Shown here: in pieces, positions 1 to 4,272 of the stretch
How positions within the stretch are numbered: position 1 is the first letter of the stretch
Layout: each line of letters opens with the position of its first letter
Source: Candidatus Woesearchaeota archaeon
GTDB lineage: Archaea; Nanobdellota; Nanobdellia; SCGC-AAA011-G17; UBA489
DNA length: 12,871 nucleotides
Direction of reading: 5' to 3'
NCBI GenBank assembly: GCA_016177265.1
Contig: JACOVP010000010.1
Span: forward strand, 1-12,871
Program-made: the position numbers and the translations under genes
The notes under the pieces: generated by a model
What the model was told of the DNA's origin: nothing
The model's input: only the letters and a program-made list of their open reading frames with translations
Database searches by the model: none

Positions 1-56
1 AACTCCCGACTTCAACCTTACCATAGAAGCGTTCTACCAGGCGGAACTACCGAGAC
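1..56 (-). pseudogene. Degenerate tRNA-Thr(GGT)-like sequence, cut by window edge
   Basis: Read on the minus strand this is the 5' two-thirds of a tRNA: acceptor strand GTCTCGG, TA, D stem GTTC/GAAC with loop CGCCTGGTA, anticodon loop ATGGTAA (anticodon GGT), variable AAGTC and the start of a T arm. It matches the intact tRNA-Thr at 1021-1095 at 39 of 43 positions over 16-58. Two facing T-T mismatches in the anticodon stem and C instead of the near-invariant A14 suggest a decayed copy. The 3' part lies outside the window, so a divergent working tRNA is not excluded. Confidence 0.7.
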
Positions 57-60
57 ACGA

Positions 61-72
61 TATATTTGTATA
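61..72 (+). promoter_or_regulatory. TATA-like box for the DUF433 gene
   Basis: TATATTTGTATA lies about 25-32 nt before the ATG at 95, the spacing expected for a leaderless archaeal transcript. It directly abuts the 5' end of the divergent tRNA-like sequence. Confidence 0.45.
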
Positions 73-94
73 GCGCAAAAACAAAAAACTAACC

Positions 95-316
95 ATGGTT
101 GAAAAAGTCATTATTGATGAAAAAATATTGGCTGGAAAGCCTATCATCAAAGGAACGCGTATTTCAGTGGAGTTTGTTCTAGAGCTGCTCTCATCCGGTA
201 TGAGTGTCCAAGAGATTTTGCAAGAATACCCACATCTCAAAAAGGAAGACATTCTTGCAGCTTTAGCATATGCAACAAAGGTTCTAAAAAAAGAAGAGAT
301 TTACATAACTGCTTAA
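95..316 (+). CDS. DUF433 family antitoxin-like protein (73 aa)
   Basis: The small protein matches the DUF433 (PF04255) pattern along its whole length: an early aspartate segment (IIDEKILAGKP), the hallmark KPIIKGTRISVEFVLELL at about residues 15-32, then SGMSVQEILQEYP and a helix LKKEDILAALAYA. The family has a homeodomain-like helix-turn-helix fold and usually acts as the antitoxin-like partner of a DUF5615 (PIN-like) protein. No such partner follows here: the next genes are convergent and unrelated, so the gene looks orphaned. The ATG at 95 is supported by the TATA-like box upstream and full domain coverage. It lies between two tRNA-Thr-like sequences. DUF433 assignment is confident; any toxin-antitoxin role is inferred from the family. 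Confidence 0.88.
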   Translation: MVEKVIIDEKILAGKPIIKGTRISVEFVLELLSSGMSVQEILQEYPHLKKEDILAALAYATKVLKKEEIYITA

Positions 317-375
317 TAACGAATTTTTGAATTTTTTAAGGATAAAAATTAGAGGTAGTATAGAGATGCAATACA

Positions 376-723
376 TTATGGTTTTTCAATAATAAGGATT
401 TCTTTCTTAGCTTCCATAACAATCTTTGCATTTCGCAGAAGTTCCATACCAACCAAACAAAAGTCTGATGCTGAGCCTACAACACTAGCTCTTTTCTTCA
501 TACCAAACCAGTCTATAACAGTTTCAAAAATCTGTGATTCTACCTGACTACCGTCTACTAAGGCATAGTGCGCTACTGCAACAGGATTAAGCTTCATTTC
601 TTGAATTTTTTGTAAAGGTAAAAGCAAAGAGCCGTTGAAGCCTGTATCAACCAAGCATTCAATTTCTTCAGAGTTGATACTTAGTGTAGCAAAAGGTAAA
701 CCAAACAAATAACGTGTTTTCAT
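376..723 (-). CDS. Retropepsin-like (clan AA) aspartic protease, DTGF type (115 aa)
   Basis: The protein has the retropepsin signature C-L-V-D-T-G-F-N-G-S-L-L-L-P with Asp26-Thr-Gly-Phe at 26-29, followed by beta-rich segments and a second glycine-containing element (CLVGMELLRNAKIVM) near the C-terminus, as in single-domain clan AA proteases that dimerise to supply two aspartates. It resembles the DTGF family of small archaeal and bacterial members (AF_0612-like). No signal peptide or membrane segment is visible, so it should be cytoplasmic. Its ATG overlaps the stop of the upstream gene by 4 nt (ATGA), so the two are translationally coupled. Physiological substrate is unknown. A toxin-antitoxin-like role is sometimes considered for such pairs but the sequence does not show it. 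Confidence 0.82.
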   Translation of the reverse strand: MKTRYLFGLPFATLSINSEEIECLVDTGFNGSLLLPLQKIQEMKLNPVAVAHYALVDGSQVESQIFETVIDWFGMKKRASVVGSASDFCLVGMELLRNAKIVMEAKKEILIIEKP

Positions 724-941
724 AAAGCGCCAACAACGAAAGCAGTTCTTGCTCCTACGCGCTTCAAATAAAACTGTTTATGTGGATATTTCTTTTTTCC
801 AAAATCACACGCCTCTAAAGTGTCAGAGCCAATAAAGTAGTCGCCAGTATCAGGATCTATAGCAACAATCTTACCCTCTTGACCCTTGAGTTTGTTATGA
901 ATACTCTCATAAATTTCTTCAGCACGCTTAACATTAATCAT
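720..941 (-). CDS. Conserved small protein paired with the DTGF protease (73 aa)
   Basis: A short, charged, soluble protein with an amphipathic N-terminal helix (RAEEIYESIHNKL) and a beta-hairpin-like core GKIVAIDPDTGDYFIGSDTLEAC ending in FYLKRVGARTAFVV. I recognise the pattern (EGKIVAID..TGDYFIG..L.A....YP...FYLKRVG) as that of small proteins commonly encoded next to clan AA proteases, but cannot name a characterised function. It is the first gene of a two-gene unit and shares a 4-nt ATGA overlap with the protease. A TATA box 27 nt before the ATG at 941 supports this start and a leaderless mRNA. Confidence 0.75.
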   Translation of the reverse strand: MINVKRAEEIYESIHNKLKGQEGKIVAIDPDTGDYFIGSDTLEACDFGKKKYPHKQFYLKRVGARTAFVVGAL

Positions 942-963
942 AGGTTATATAAGGAAAAAAGTA

Positions 964-971
964 CTTATAAG
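964..971 (-). promoter_or_regulatory. TATA box of the protease cassette
   Basis: CTTATAAG is centred 27 nt before the ATG at 941. A second AT-rich stretch (TTATATAA, about 945-952) is too close to the start codon to serve as TATA box. Confidence 0.5.
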
Positions 972-1020
972 TCTTTCGAATGATTACGCCAATAAATGCC
1001 CTATGTACTAAAATGGTCAA

Positions 1021-1095
1021 AGCCTCGAGAGGGATTTGAACCCTCGGACCTCTTCCTTACCATGGAAGCGTTCTACCGGGCTGAACTACCGAGGC
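1021..1095 (-). tRNA. tRNA-Thr(GGT)
   Basis: A complete cloverleaf without intron: acceptor GCCTCGG/TCGAGGC with one G-U pair; U8 A9; D stem GTTC/GAAC with loop AGCCCGGTA; anticodon stem CTTCC/GGAAG with loop ATGGTAA, giving anticodon GGT; a 6-nt variable region; T stem GAGGG/CCCTC with loop TTCAAAT. The discriminator is U73 (position 1021), as in archaeal tRNA-Thr. CCA is not encoded. Decodes ACC and ACU. Confidence 0.95.
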
Positions 1096-1120
1096 ACCGT
1101 TGTAAGTTCAATCCCTAACT

Positions 1121-1130
1121 CTTTTAAAAC
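1121..1130 (-). promoter_or_regulatory. TATA-like box of tRNA-Thr(GGT)
   Basis: On the minus strand GTTTTAAAAG lies about 31 nt before the tRNA 5' end, consistent with an archaeal promoter and a very short 5' leader. Confidence 0.45.
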
Positions 1131-1169
1131 TTTGCATCCTCACCAGTCTAAAACAAAAAAGAGAAGTAA

Positions 1170-1793
1170 TTAACGGGAAGAATAATGCGCTAAGAGATCA
1201 TCCATCTGGACGACGGGCAAACTATACTCCTTTGCAAAAGCACTTACCTTTTTACCCCGCATCGCATCTCCTTCCTCTCTGTCATACAATTCACAGATAA
1301 CTGCAATAGGATATAAATCTGCTAGATCCAAAAGAGCGATAGATCCTTCAGTATGACCTGCCCTCGCTAACACACCTCCTATATGTGTCCTCAGCGGAAA
1401 GGTATGGCCTGGTCTAGCTAATCTTGAAGAGGGATGGGTTATAGGTACTTCATCCTCCAGTAAAGCGGTAATAGTTTGTAATTTATCTTTAGCGCTCATG
1501 CCAGTCCCCCCATATCTCGGGTCAACAGTTGTATAAAAACTACAAGAGCCAGGTTTTGTAGGCGCTTCTTCTATAAGTTTTAATCCTAAAGCATGTAATC
1601 GGTCTTCCAGCATAGGAACACACACCATACCAGAGCCATGGCGTAAAATAAAACGAAGTTTCTCTTCAGTTGCATGTTGTGCGGGTAAAACAAGATCGCA
1701 CTCATCTTCACGAACTCTCTCAGCTAAGATAACGAAGTTTCCTCTTTGCAACGTCTCAAGTCCTTGTGCTAAGGTAGCAGACATCAAAGTCAT
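1170..1793 (-). CDS. ribB: 3,4-dihydroxy-2-butanone 4-phosphate synthase
   Basis: Converts ribulose 5-phosphate to 3,4-dihydroxy-2-butanone 4-phosphate plus formate, the four-carbon precursor of riboflavin; a soluble, Mg-dependent homodimer. Family motifs appear in order: the acidic substrate loop VREDECD (residues 27-33), RHGSGMVC (51-58), GGTGMSAKDK (95-104, equivalent to the usual TGVSAADR), RPGHTFPLR (127-135), GHTEGS (146-151) and ICELYD (166-171). At 207 aa it is a stand-alone enzyme with no GTP cyclohydrolase II domain. The start at 1793 fits a TATA box 27 nt upstream; Met4 (ATG at 1784) is an alternative. No other riboflavin gene and no FMN riboswitch is visible nearby, so the gene is a single-gene unit. 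Confidence 0.96.
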   Translation of the reverse strand: MTLMSATLAQGLETLQRGNFVILAERVREDECDLVLPAQHATEEKLRFILRHGSGMVCVPMLEDRLHALGLKLIEEAPTKPGSCSFYTTVDPRYGGTGMSAKDKLQTITALLEDEVPITHPSSRLARPGHTFPLRTHIGGVLARAGHTEGSIALLDLADLYPIAVICELYDREEGDAMRGKKVSAFAKEYSLPVVQMDDLLAHYSSR

Positions 1794-1814
1794 AAGCTTT
1801 TTGGAAAAATACTG

Positions 1815-1824
1815 CTTAATATAG
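1815..1824 (-). promoter_or_regulatory. TATA box of ribB
   Basis: CTATATTAAG on the minus strand is centred 27 nt before the ATG at 1793, implying a leaderless or nearly leaderless transcript. Confidence 0.5.
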
Positions 1825-1927
1825 CTTTTGGATGAAGTAATTTCGGGATACTACCTTCACATAATGGATTTTAGAAAGTTTTAAATAGTATTATGCTAAA
1901 TAAAAAAGAAAAATGTTGAAATCATTT

Positions 1928-2248
1928 TTATCTGCGTAAAAAATATTTAGAATGTGGAGCATCAAGAAGATGTCGTTCAGCTCCAAGCTCATCAATTGCA
2001 TGAACTAAATCGCTGGTATCTGCACCTGCTTTAATAGCTTCTTTAACAGCAATCAGCGCTTGACAATAGAGACCATAAAAAAGGGTAGCCCTTTCTGATT
2101 GAGACAGACGAGTACCTTGCTCTGATGCGTTTTTAACTACACTATCAGCAATAGTAAAAGGAGTATTGTAAGGGTTACGCAATAAACCTGTAAGGCGACT
2201 GCGAAATTCTATTTTATGAGTAATTTTTTCCAAATTTGTATTTTTCAT
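1928..2248 (-). CDS. Hypothetical helical protein (106 aa)
   Basis: I do not recognise this protein. It is soluble, with no signal peptide, membrane segment or cysteine pair, and is predicted largely helical: helices around residues 6-22, 32-44, 48-74 (including LYCQALIAVKEAIKAG) and 78-95. The two alanine-rich middle helices could form a helical hairpin or dimer interface. The start is well supported: an AGGAGG Shine-Dalgarno motif lies 9 nt upstream and a TATA-like box lies farther out, so this mRNA probably has a leader of about 30 nt, unlike most genes in the window. It sits downstream of tRNA-Leu on the same strand but has its own promoter. Confidence 0.7.
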   Translation of the reverse strand: MKNTNLEKITHKIEFRSRLTGLLRNPYNTPFTIADSVVKNASEQGTRLSQSERATLFYGLYCQALIAVKEAIKAGADTSDLVHAIDELGAERHLLDAPHSKYFLRR

Positions 2249-2257
2249 TTTAATAAT

Positions 2258-2309
2258 CCTCCTATCTTATAAATAAAGTTAAGTATGGTATGTTGAGCTT
2301 ATTTATAAA
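2258..2309 (-). promoter_or_regulatory. Promoter and Shine-Dalgarno site of the 106-aa gene
   Basis: AGGAGG (2258-2263) sits 9 nt before the ATG at 2248. A TATA-like TTTATAAA (2302-2309) lies 25-30 nt ahead of a start site that would give a leader containing this motif. A second TATA-like sequence at 2266-2273 would start transcription at the ATG and exclude the Shine-Dalgarno motif. Confidence 0.5.
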
Positions 2310-2322
2310 TCTTTCTATTTTA

Positions 2323-2346
2323 ACTATTTAAAAATAGTAACAAAAA
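2323..2346 (-). terminator. T-run and inverted repeat after tRNA-Leu
   Basis: On the minus strand the tRNA 3' end is followed at once by TTTTT (2342-2346) and then a perfect 7-bp inverted repeat ACTATTT/AAATAGT with a 2-nt centre (2323-2338). The T-run is a plausible archaeal terminator for the tRNA; the inverted repeat may add to it or be incidental. Confidence 0.4.
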
Positions 2347-2392
2347 TGCAGGGAGAAGGATTTGAACCTTCGCAGGCACTAAGCCACAGGAT

Positions 2393-2430
2393 TTCTCCTC
2401 ACTAGGACTTAAGTTTGGCACTCAAATTGC
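2393..2430 (-). other. tRNA-Leu intron 3 (canonical 37/38 site, 38 nt)
   Basis: Located after A37 of the anticodon loop, the usual archaeal site. The anticodon stem CAGGA/UCCUG forms the outer helix, CUC of the loop can pair with GAG before the 3' bulge AAA, and the intron body has an 8-bp hairpin AUUUGAGU/ACUUAAGU with loop GCCAA. The central helix is imperfect (A-G mismatch). Confidence 0.78.
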
Positions 2431-2446
2431 TCTGAGTCCTGCCCAT

Positions 2447-2470
2447 CAAGTCCTCTCTGTTCTAGAGAGT
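2447..2470 (-). other. tRNA-Leu intron 2 (D loop, about position 21/22, 24 nt)
   Basis: Central helix GGUC/GACU (4 bp with one G-U), 5' bulge AAA, inner helix CUCUCU/AGAGAG (6 bp) with 5-nt loop AGAAC, and 3' bulge UGA. Cuts AA|A and UG|A remove 24 nt. The outer side rests on C10-C11-A12 pairing with U23-G24-G25 across unpaired D-loop bases. Confidence 0.72.
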
Positions 2471-2479
2471 TTGACCAGG

Positions 2480-2502
2480 TTCCAGGATCTTTTACTAGAC
2501 CA
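2480..2502 (-). other. tRNA-Leu intron 1 (D loop, after position 15, 23 nt)
   Basis: BHB-type fold: the D-stem strand CCAG pairs with CUGG inside the intron (central 4 bp), followed by 5' bulge AGU, inner helix GGUCU/AGAUC with a 6-nt loop, and 3' bulge AAC. Cutting after the second bulge base on each side (AG|U and AA|C) removes 23 nt. The outer helix is weak, so this is a relaxed motif. Confidence 0.72.
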
Positions 2503-2543
2503 CTCTGGCATCCCTGCATTCAAGAGAAATCAATGCACAGGAC

Positions 2544-2554
2544 CTTTTATAAAG
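2544..2554 (-). promoter_or_regulatory. TATA box of tRNA-Leu
   Basis: CTTTATAAAAG is centred about 32 nt before the tRNA 5' end at 2517. It falls directly after the stop codon (2556-2558) of the upstream membrane protein gene. Confidence 0.55.
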
Positions 2555-2555
2555 A

Positions 2556-2939
2556 TTATCTTCTTTTCTTTTTCGCAGAACGCTTTGGTGGTTTCGTTTC
2601 CCGTAGTTCTTGCTGTTTTTGTTGCTGCCCAGCCGCATACTGCGATAATTGTGATATATCAATCCACGTAATCGGTTGTTGTGTTGTCCGCTTATACTGG
2701 AGTTCAGATCCCATCTTGAGCACAGGTTCTCCTTCTTTCTTCGTCAACAATAGAATCACATACCCAATCCCAAACGATGCTAAAATCACTGCCAGTGTTC
2801 CGAAGATCAAAAATAACACCCATCTCGCAACAAGATTTCCTGTAGCAGCTGCCCGAAAGAGATAAAAAACAATCCCTAATAAAATCAAGGACAAAAATCC
2901 TATGAAGACAGATAACCGTGCTTTCCTGACATCAATCAT
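2556..2939 (-). CDS. Hypothetical two-helix membrane protein (127 aa)
   Basis: No family recognised. Two hydrophobic segments, about residues 9-29 (FIGFLSLILLGIVFYLF) and 40-65 (WVLFLIFGTLAVILASFG), form a helical hairpin. The short N-terminus (MIDVRKAR) and the tail after TM2, starting TKKEGEP, are both basic, so by the positive-inside rule both ends probably face the cytoplasm. The last 30 residues are Gln-rich then strongly basic (QQQKQQ ... KPPKRSAKKKRR), suggesting a disordered tail that could contact nucleic acid or anionic lipid. The start is fixed by a TATA-like box about 26 nt upstream. It is transcribed away from the gene at 3041, so the interval 2940-3040 holds two divergent promoters. 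Confidence 0.72.
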   Translation of the reverse strand: MIDVRKARLSVFIGFLSLILLGIVFYLFRAAATGNLVARWVLFLIFGTLAVILASFGIGYVILLLTKKEGEPVLKMGSELQYKRTTQQPITWIDISQLSQYAAGQQQKQQELRETKPPKRSAKKKRR

Positions 2940-2960
2940 ACAGAAAGAAGAGAAAGAGGA

Positions 2961-2968
2961 TTTTTAAA
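2961..2968 (-). promoter_or_regulatory. TATA-like box of the two-helix membrane protein gene
   Basis: TTTAAAAA on the minus strand is centred about 26 nt before the ATG at 2939. Confidence 0.4.
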
Positions 2969-3009
2969 CGTAGTTCACCCAGCATCGGAGACGAAAAAAA
3001 GAAAGAATA

Positions 3010-3017
3010 CTTATAAA
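3010..3017 (+). promoter_or_regulatory. TATA box of the 123-aa gene
   Basis: CTTATAAA is centred about 27 nt before the ATG at 3041; the intervening leader is A-rich and lacks a Shine-Dalgarno motif, fitting a leaderless mRNA. Confidence 0.5.
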
Positions 3018-3040
3018 CACGGGAAAAACAAGCAACAGTT

Positions 3041-3412
3041 ATGCACTGGTTTTACGTGGAAAACACCCGTGATTTCGATCCAGTAAGGAGCAGGCTCTAT
3101 ATTCTTGCACAGAGGAAGAAGCTTGCAGGAAGACAGTATCATCGCTCAGTATGGTGTTGGGAAGCACGCCGAGAAGCACGAGAACTAGGGGTTGGACCAA
3201 ATTTTGTACCGAAAGAAGAACGCGTAAGGTTTGCACAAGAGAGAGGAAAAGCATATGGCATTAAACTCGTCATAGAGAAAATACCTCCTGAAGAAGAAAA
3301 CAGTTTAGAAGCAGTGATCAACGAATTTATCATGACGCAAGGATATTTAGATATGGAGAGATGGGGCATTCCCGTTCGGTATATAGAGGAGTTTCTCAGA
3401 AAGAAGCGGTGA
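3041..3412 (+). CDS. Hypothetical basic protein (123 aa)
   Basis: I do not recognise this protein. It is rich in Arg, Lys, Glu and aromatic residues, with no membrane segment. The N-terminal half (MHWFYVENTRDFDPVRSRLYI, then RKKLAGRQYHRSVWCWEARREARELGVG) is strongly basic and could bind RNA or DNA; the C-terminal half is helical and acidic (PPEEENSLEAVINEFI) and ends with a basic helix. One Cys only (WCW motif), so no zinc site. The TATA box upstream and continuous reading frame support this strand; overlapping minus-strand frames have no such promoter. Its 3' end is 31 nt from a tRNA-Thr fragment. Confidence 0.7.
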   Translation: MHWFYVENTRDFDPVRSRLYILAQRKKLAGRQYHRSVWCWEARREARELGVGPNFVPKEERVRFAQERGKAYGIKLVIEKIPPEEENSLEAVINEFIMTQGYLDMERWGIPVRYIEEFLRKKR

Positions 3413-3443
3413 AGGAGAAGAGTTTTTTAAAAGAAGTGAAAAA

Positions 3444-3492
3444 AGCCTCGGGTGAGAATCGCACTCACGACCTATTTGCTTACCAAGTAAAG
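3444..3492 (-). pseudogene. tRNA-Thr 3'-half fragment
   Basis: On the minus strand this is an anticodon arm (loop TTGGTAA, anticodon GGT), AGGTC variable region, T stem GTGAG/CTCAC and acceptor 3' strand CCGAGGC with U73. There is no D arm or matching 5' acceptor upstream, and the T loop reads TGCGATT in place of the usual TTC-type loop. It shares the tract cgacctatt(t)gcttac with the tRNA-Thr(CGT) gene at 4108-4203 more closely than with tRNA-Thr(GGT) at 1021. It is a decayed partial copy in the same orientation as the intact gene 0.66 kb to the right. Confidence 0.8.
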
Positions 3493-3520
3493 ATTATAGT
3501 AATATATTTGATGTTAAGGT

Positions 3521-3751
3521 CTAAGAAGGAAGTGTTATTTCTACAGGCACATCAACTTCAATATCTTGCAAGGTTTTTGCTCTTTTCTTAAAACTTAGGA
3601 TGCCTATGCTCTTAATCTCCTCTGTTTTTTCATCCTTCCTAATGAATACTCCTTCTTGAATTTCTTCAGCATAGCTCTTTGTTGGTTTTCCTACACTAAT
3701 CTCTAAGAAATCTCCTTCTTCATCATAATATACTCGCATAGGTCCTTTCAT
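3521..3751 (-). CDS. DUF2283 family protein, probable antitoxin (76 aa)
   Basis: The sequence follows the DUF2283 (PF10049) pattern: MRVYYDEEGDFLEISVG near the N-terminus (YDEEGD at 8-13), then EEIQEGVFIRKDEKTEEIKSIGILSFKKR, a small all-beta fold with a terminal segment DVPVEITLPS. Proteins of this family are often encoded beside small nuclease-like or other toxin genes. Here it is the second gene of a pair: its ATG overlaps the stop of the upstream nuclease-like gene by 4 nt, so translation is coupled. Soluble, no cysteines. The DUF2283 call is firm; the antitoxin role is inferred from context. Confidence 0.85.
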   Translation of the reverse strand: MKGPMRVYYDEEGDFLEISVGKPTKSYAEEIQEGVFIRKDEKTEEIKSIGILSFKKRAKTLQDIEVDVPVEITLPS

Positions 3752-4044
3752 TGTATCTTTTTCTCAAAGTATGCTGTAATAATATAGCCCGTACCATTTA
3801 AATACTTAACTATCACCAAGAGGTACTTTGCAGGTCCTTCTCTTTGTTTTATATATGTATAGTAATATCTTACTTGATTATCAAAGCTATAGGTCGTTAT
3901 CTTTAATGGGCGTTGCAGTGCTATTTTTATTTCTTCGATGTGTTGGGCTATCTCAGGATGGTCTTGCAGAATGTGCTTCCATTGTTTTTGTGGAAATCGT
4001 ATCATCCTTCCAGATTTGTCAATGGCTTCAAAGAGATTTTCCAT
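3748..4044 (-). CDS. Small nuclease-like toxin candidate (BECR/RelE-like, 98 aa)
   Basis: Starting at MENLFEAID, the protein has the pattern W-x-H-I-x3-H-P-E (KQWKHILQDHPEIAQHIEEIKIALQRP), a central strand pair ending VRYYYTYIK, then KYLLVIVKYLNGTGYIITAYFEKKI. This His/Tyr/Thr layout resembles small barnase/EndoU/colicin/RelE-like RNases of phage and mobile cassettes; candidate catalytic residues are the two histidines of KHILQDH, the YYY tract and the TAY threonine. The reading frame is open upstream into the tRNA-Thr gene, but a TATA box 27 nt before 4044 picks this ATG; another ATG at 4104 lies only 4 nt beyond the tRNA. It precedes and overlaps a DUF2283 gene, forming a toxin-antitoxin-like pair. 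The fold is inferred from pattern only. Confidence 0.68.
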   Translation of the reverse strand: MENLFEAIDKSGRMIRFPQKQWKHILQDHPEIAQHIEEIKIALQRPLKITTYSFDNQVRYYYTYIKQREGPAKYLLVIVKYLNGTGYIITAYFEKKIQ

Positions 4045-4066
4045 TTTATAGAAAAGAGGTATTTGG

Positions 4067-4074
4067 TTTTTAAA
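4067..4074 (-). promoter_or_regulatory. TATA box of the nuclease/DUF2283 pair
   Basis: TTTAAAAA on the minus strand is centred about 27 nt before the ATG at 4044, the same spacing as other promoters here. It decides against the longer reading frame that runs into the tRNA. Confidence 0.5.
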
Positions 4075-4107
4075 CTTTCTGGCACAGGGATCTTCGGAAA
4101 TCATTAG

Positions 4108-4203
4108 AGCCTCGGGAGGGATTTGAACCCCCGACCTATTGCTTACGAAGCAATCGCTCAAATGCCCACATTTCGAAAATATTCCGGACTGAGCTACCGA
4201 GGC
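4108..4203 (-). tRNA. tRNA-Thr(CGT) with a D-loop intron
   Basis: Acceptor GCCTCGG/CCGAGGC (perfect), U73 at 4108, D stem GCTC/GAGC, anticodon stem ATTGC/GCAAT with loop TTCGTAA (anticodon CGT, reading ACG), variable AGGTC, T arm GGGGG-TTCAAAT-CCCTC with a central G-T pair. The gene is 96 nt; the excess is a 22-nt insertion in the D loop (4162-4183) in a well-formed BHB. Without it the D loop is AGUCCGGUU and the tRNA is 74 nt. CCA is not encoded. The anticodon loop has no intron. Confidence 0.92.
4162..4183 (-). other. 22-nt BHB intron in the D loop of tRNA-Thr(CGT)
   Basis: Outer helix GCUCA/UGAGC (D stem plus A14-U), central 4-bp helix GUCC/GGGC, 5' bulge GGA, inner helix AUAUUU/AAAUGU with loop UCG, 3' bulge AUU. 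Both bulges are 3 nt and sit on opposite strands, the textbook splicing motif. Cuts GG|A and AU|U remove 22 nt after G19. Confidence 0.85.
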
Positions 4204-4224
4204 ATAGAAAAATAAGACAAAGAT

Positions 4225-4234
4225 TCTTTAAAAG
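4225..4234 (-). promoter_or_regulatory. TATA-like box of tRNA-Thr(CGT)
   Basis: CTTTTAAAGA on the minus strand is centred about 27 nt before the tRNA 5' end at 4203. Confidence 0.45.
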
Positions 4235-4272
4235 ACTTATTCTTTCAAAATTCCCCAAAAAGCGAAAGATTT

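Larger units (their letters stand above)
2347..2517 (-). tRNA. tRNA-Leu(CAG) with three predicted introns
   Basis: The gene spans 171 nt, about twice a mature tRNA. Ends pair perfectly (GCAGGGA/TCCCTGC) with A73 at 2347. The T arm is GAAGG-TTCAAAT-CCTTC, and a 15-nt variable arm contains GGC-TTAGT-GCC, a type II tRNA. Removing predicted introns at 2480-2502 (23 nt), 2447-2470 (24 nt) and 2393-2430 (38 nt) gives an 86-nt tRNA with D stem CCAG/AUGG (13-22 non-canonical), the typical archaeal Leu D loop AGCCUGGUCAA, anticodon stem CAGGA/UCCUG and loop CUCAGAA (anticodon CAG). A73 plus the long variable arm argue for Leu, not Ser. CCA is not encoded. Identity is secure; intron boundaries are inferred from folding. 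Confidence 0.88.

Noticed and set aside
2347..2517. tRNA-Ser or a tRNA-Leu with a single long intron
   Set aside because: A73 and the CAG anticodon oppose Ser; one intron at 37/38 leaves a D loop about 47 nt too long, while the three-intron model restores a standard D arm.
2471..2865. Plus-strand frames antisense to tRNA-Leu and the membrane protein
   Set aside because: They are shadow frames of low-complexity Cys/Phe-rich content without a promoter or ribosome site.
3361..3591. Plus-strand open frame across the tRNA fragment
   Set aside because: It is a translation of tRNA-derived and antisense DUF2283 sequence with no promoter and no conserved domain.
4105..4161. N-terminal extension of the nuclease-like protein into the tRNA
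   Set aside because: Those codons are tRNA-Thr sequence, and the promoter lies between the tRNA and the ATG at 4044.
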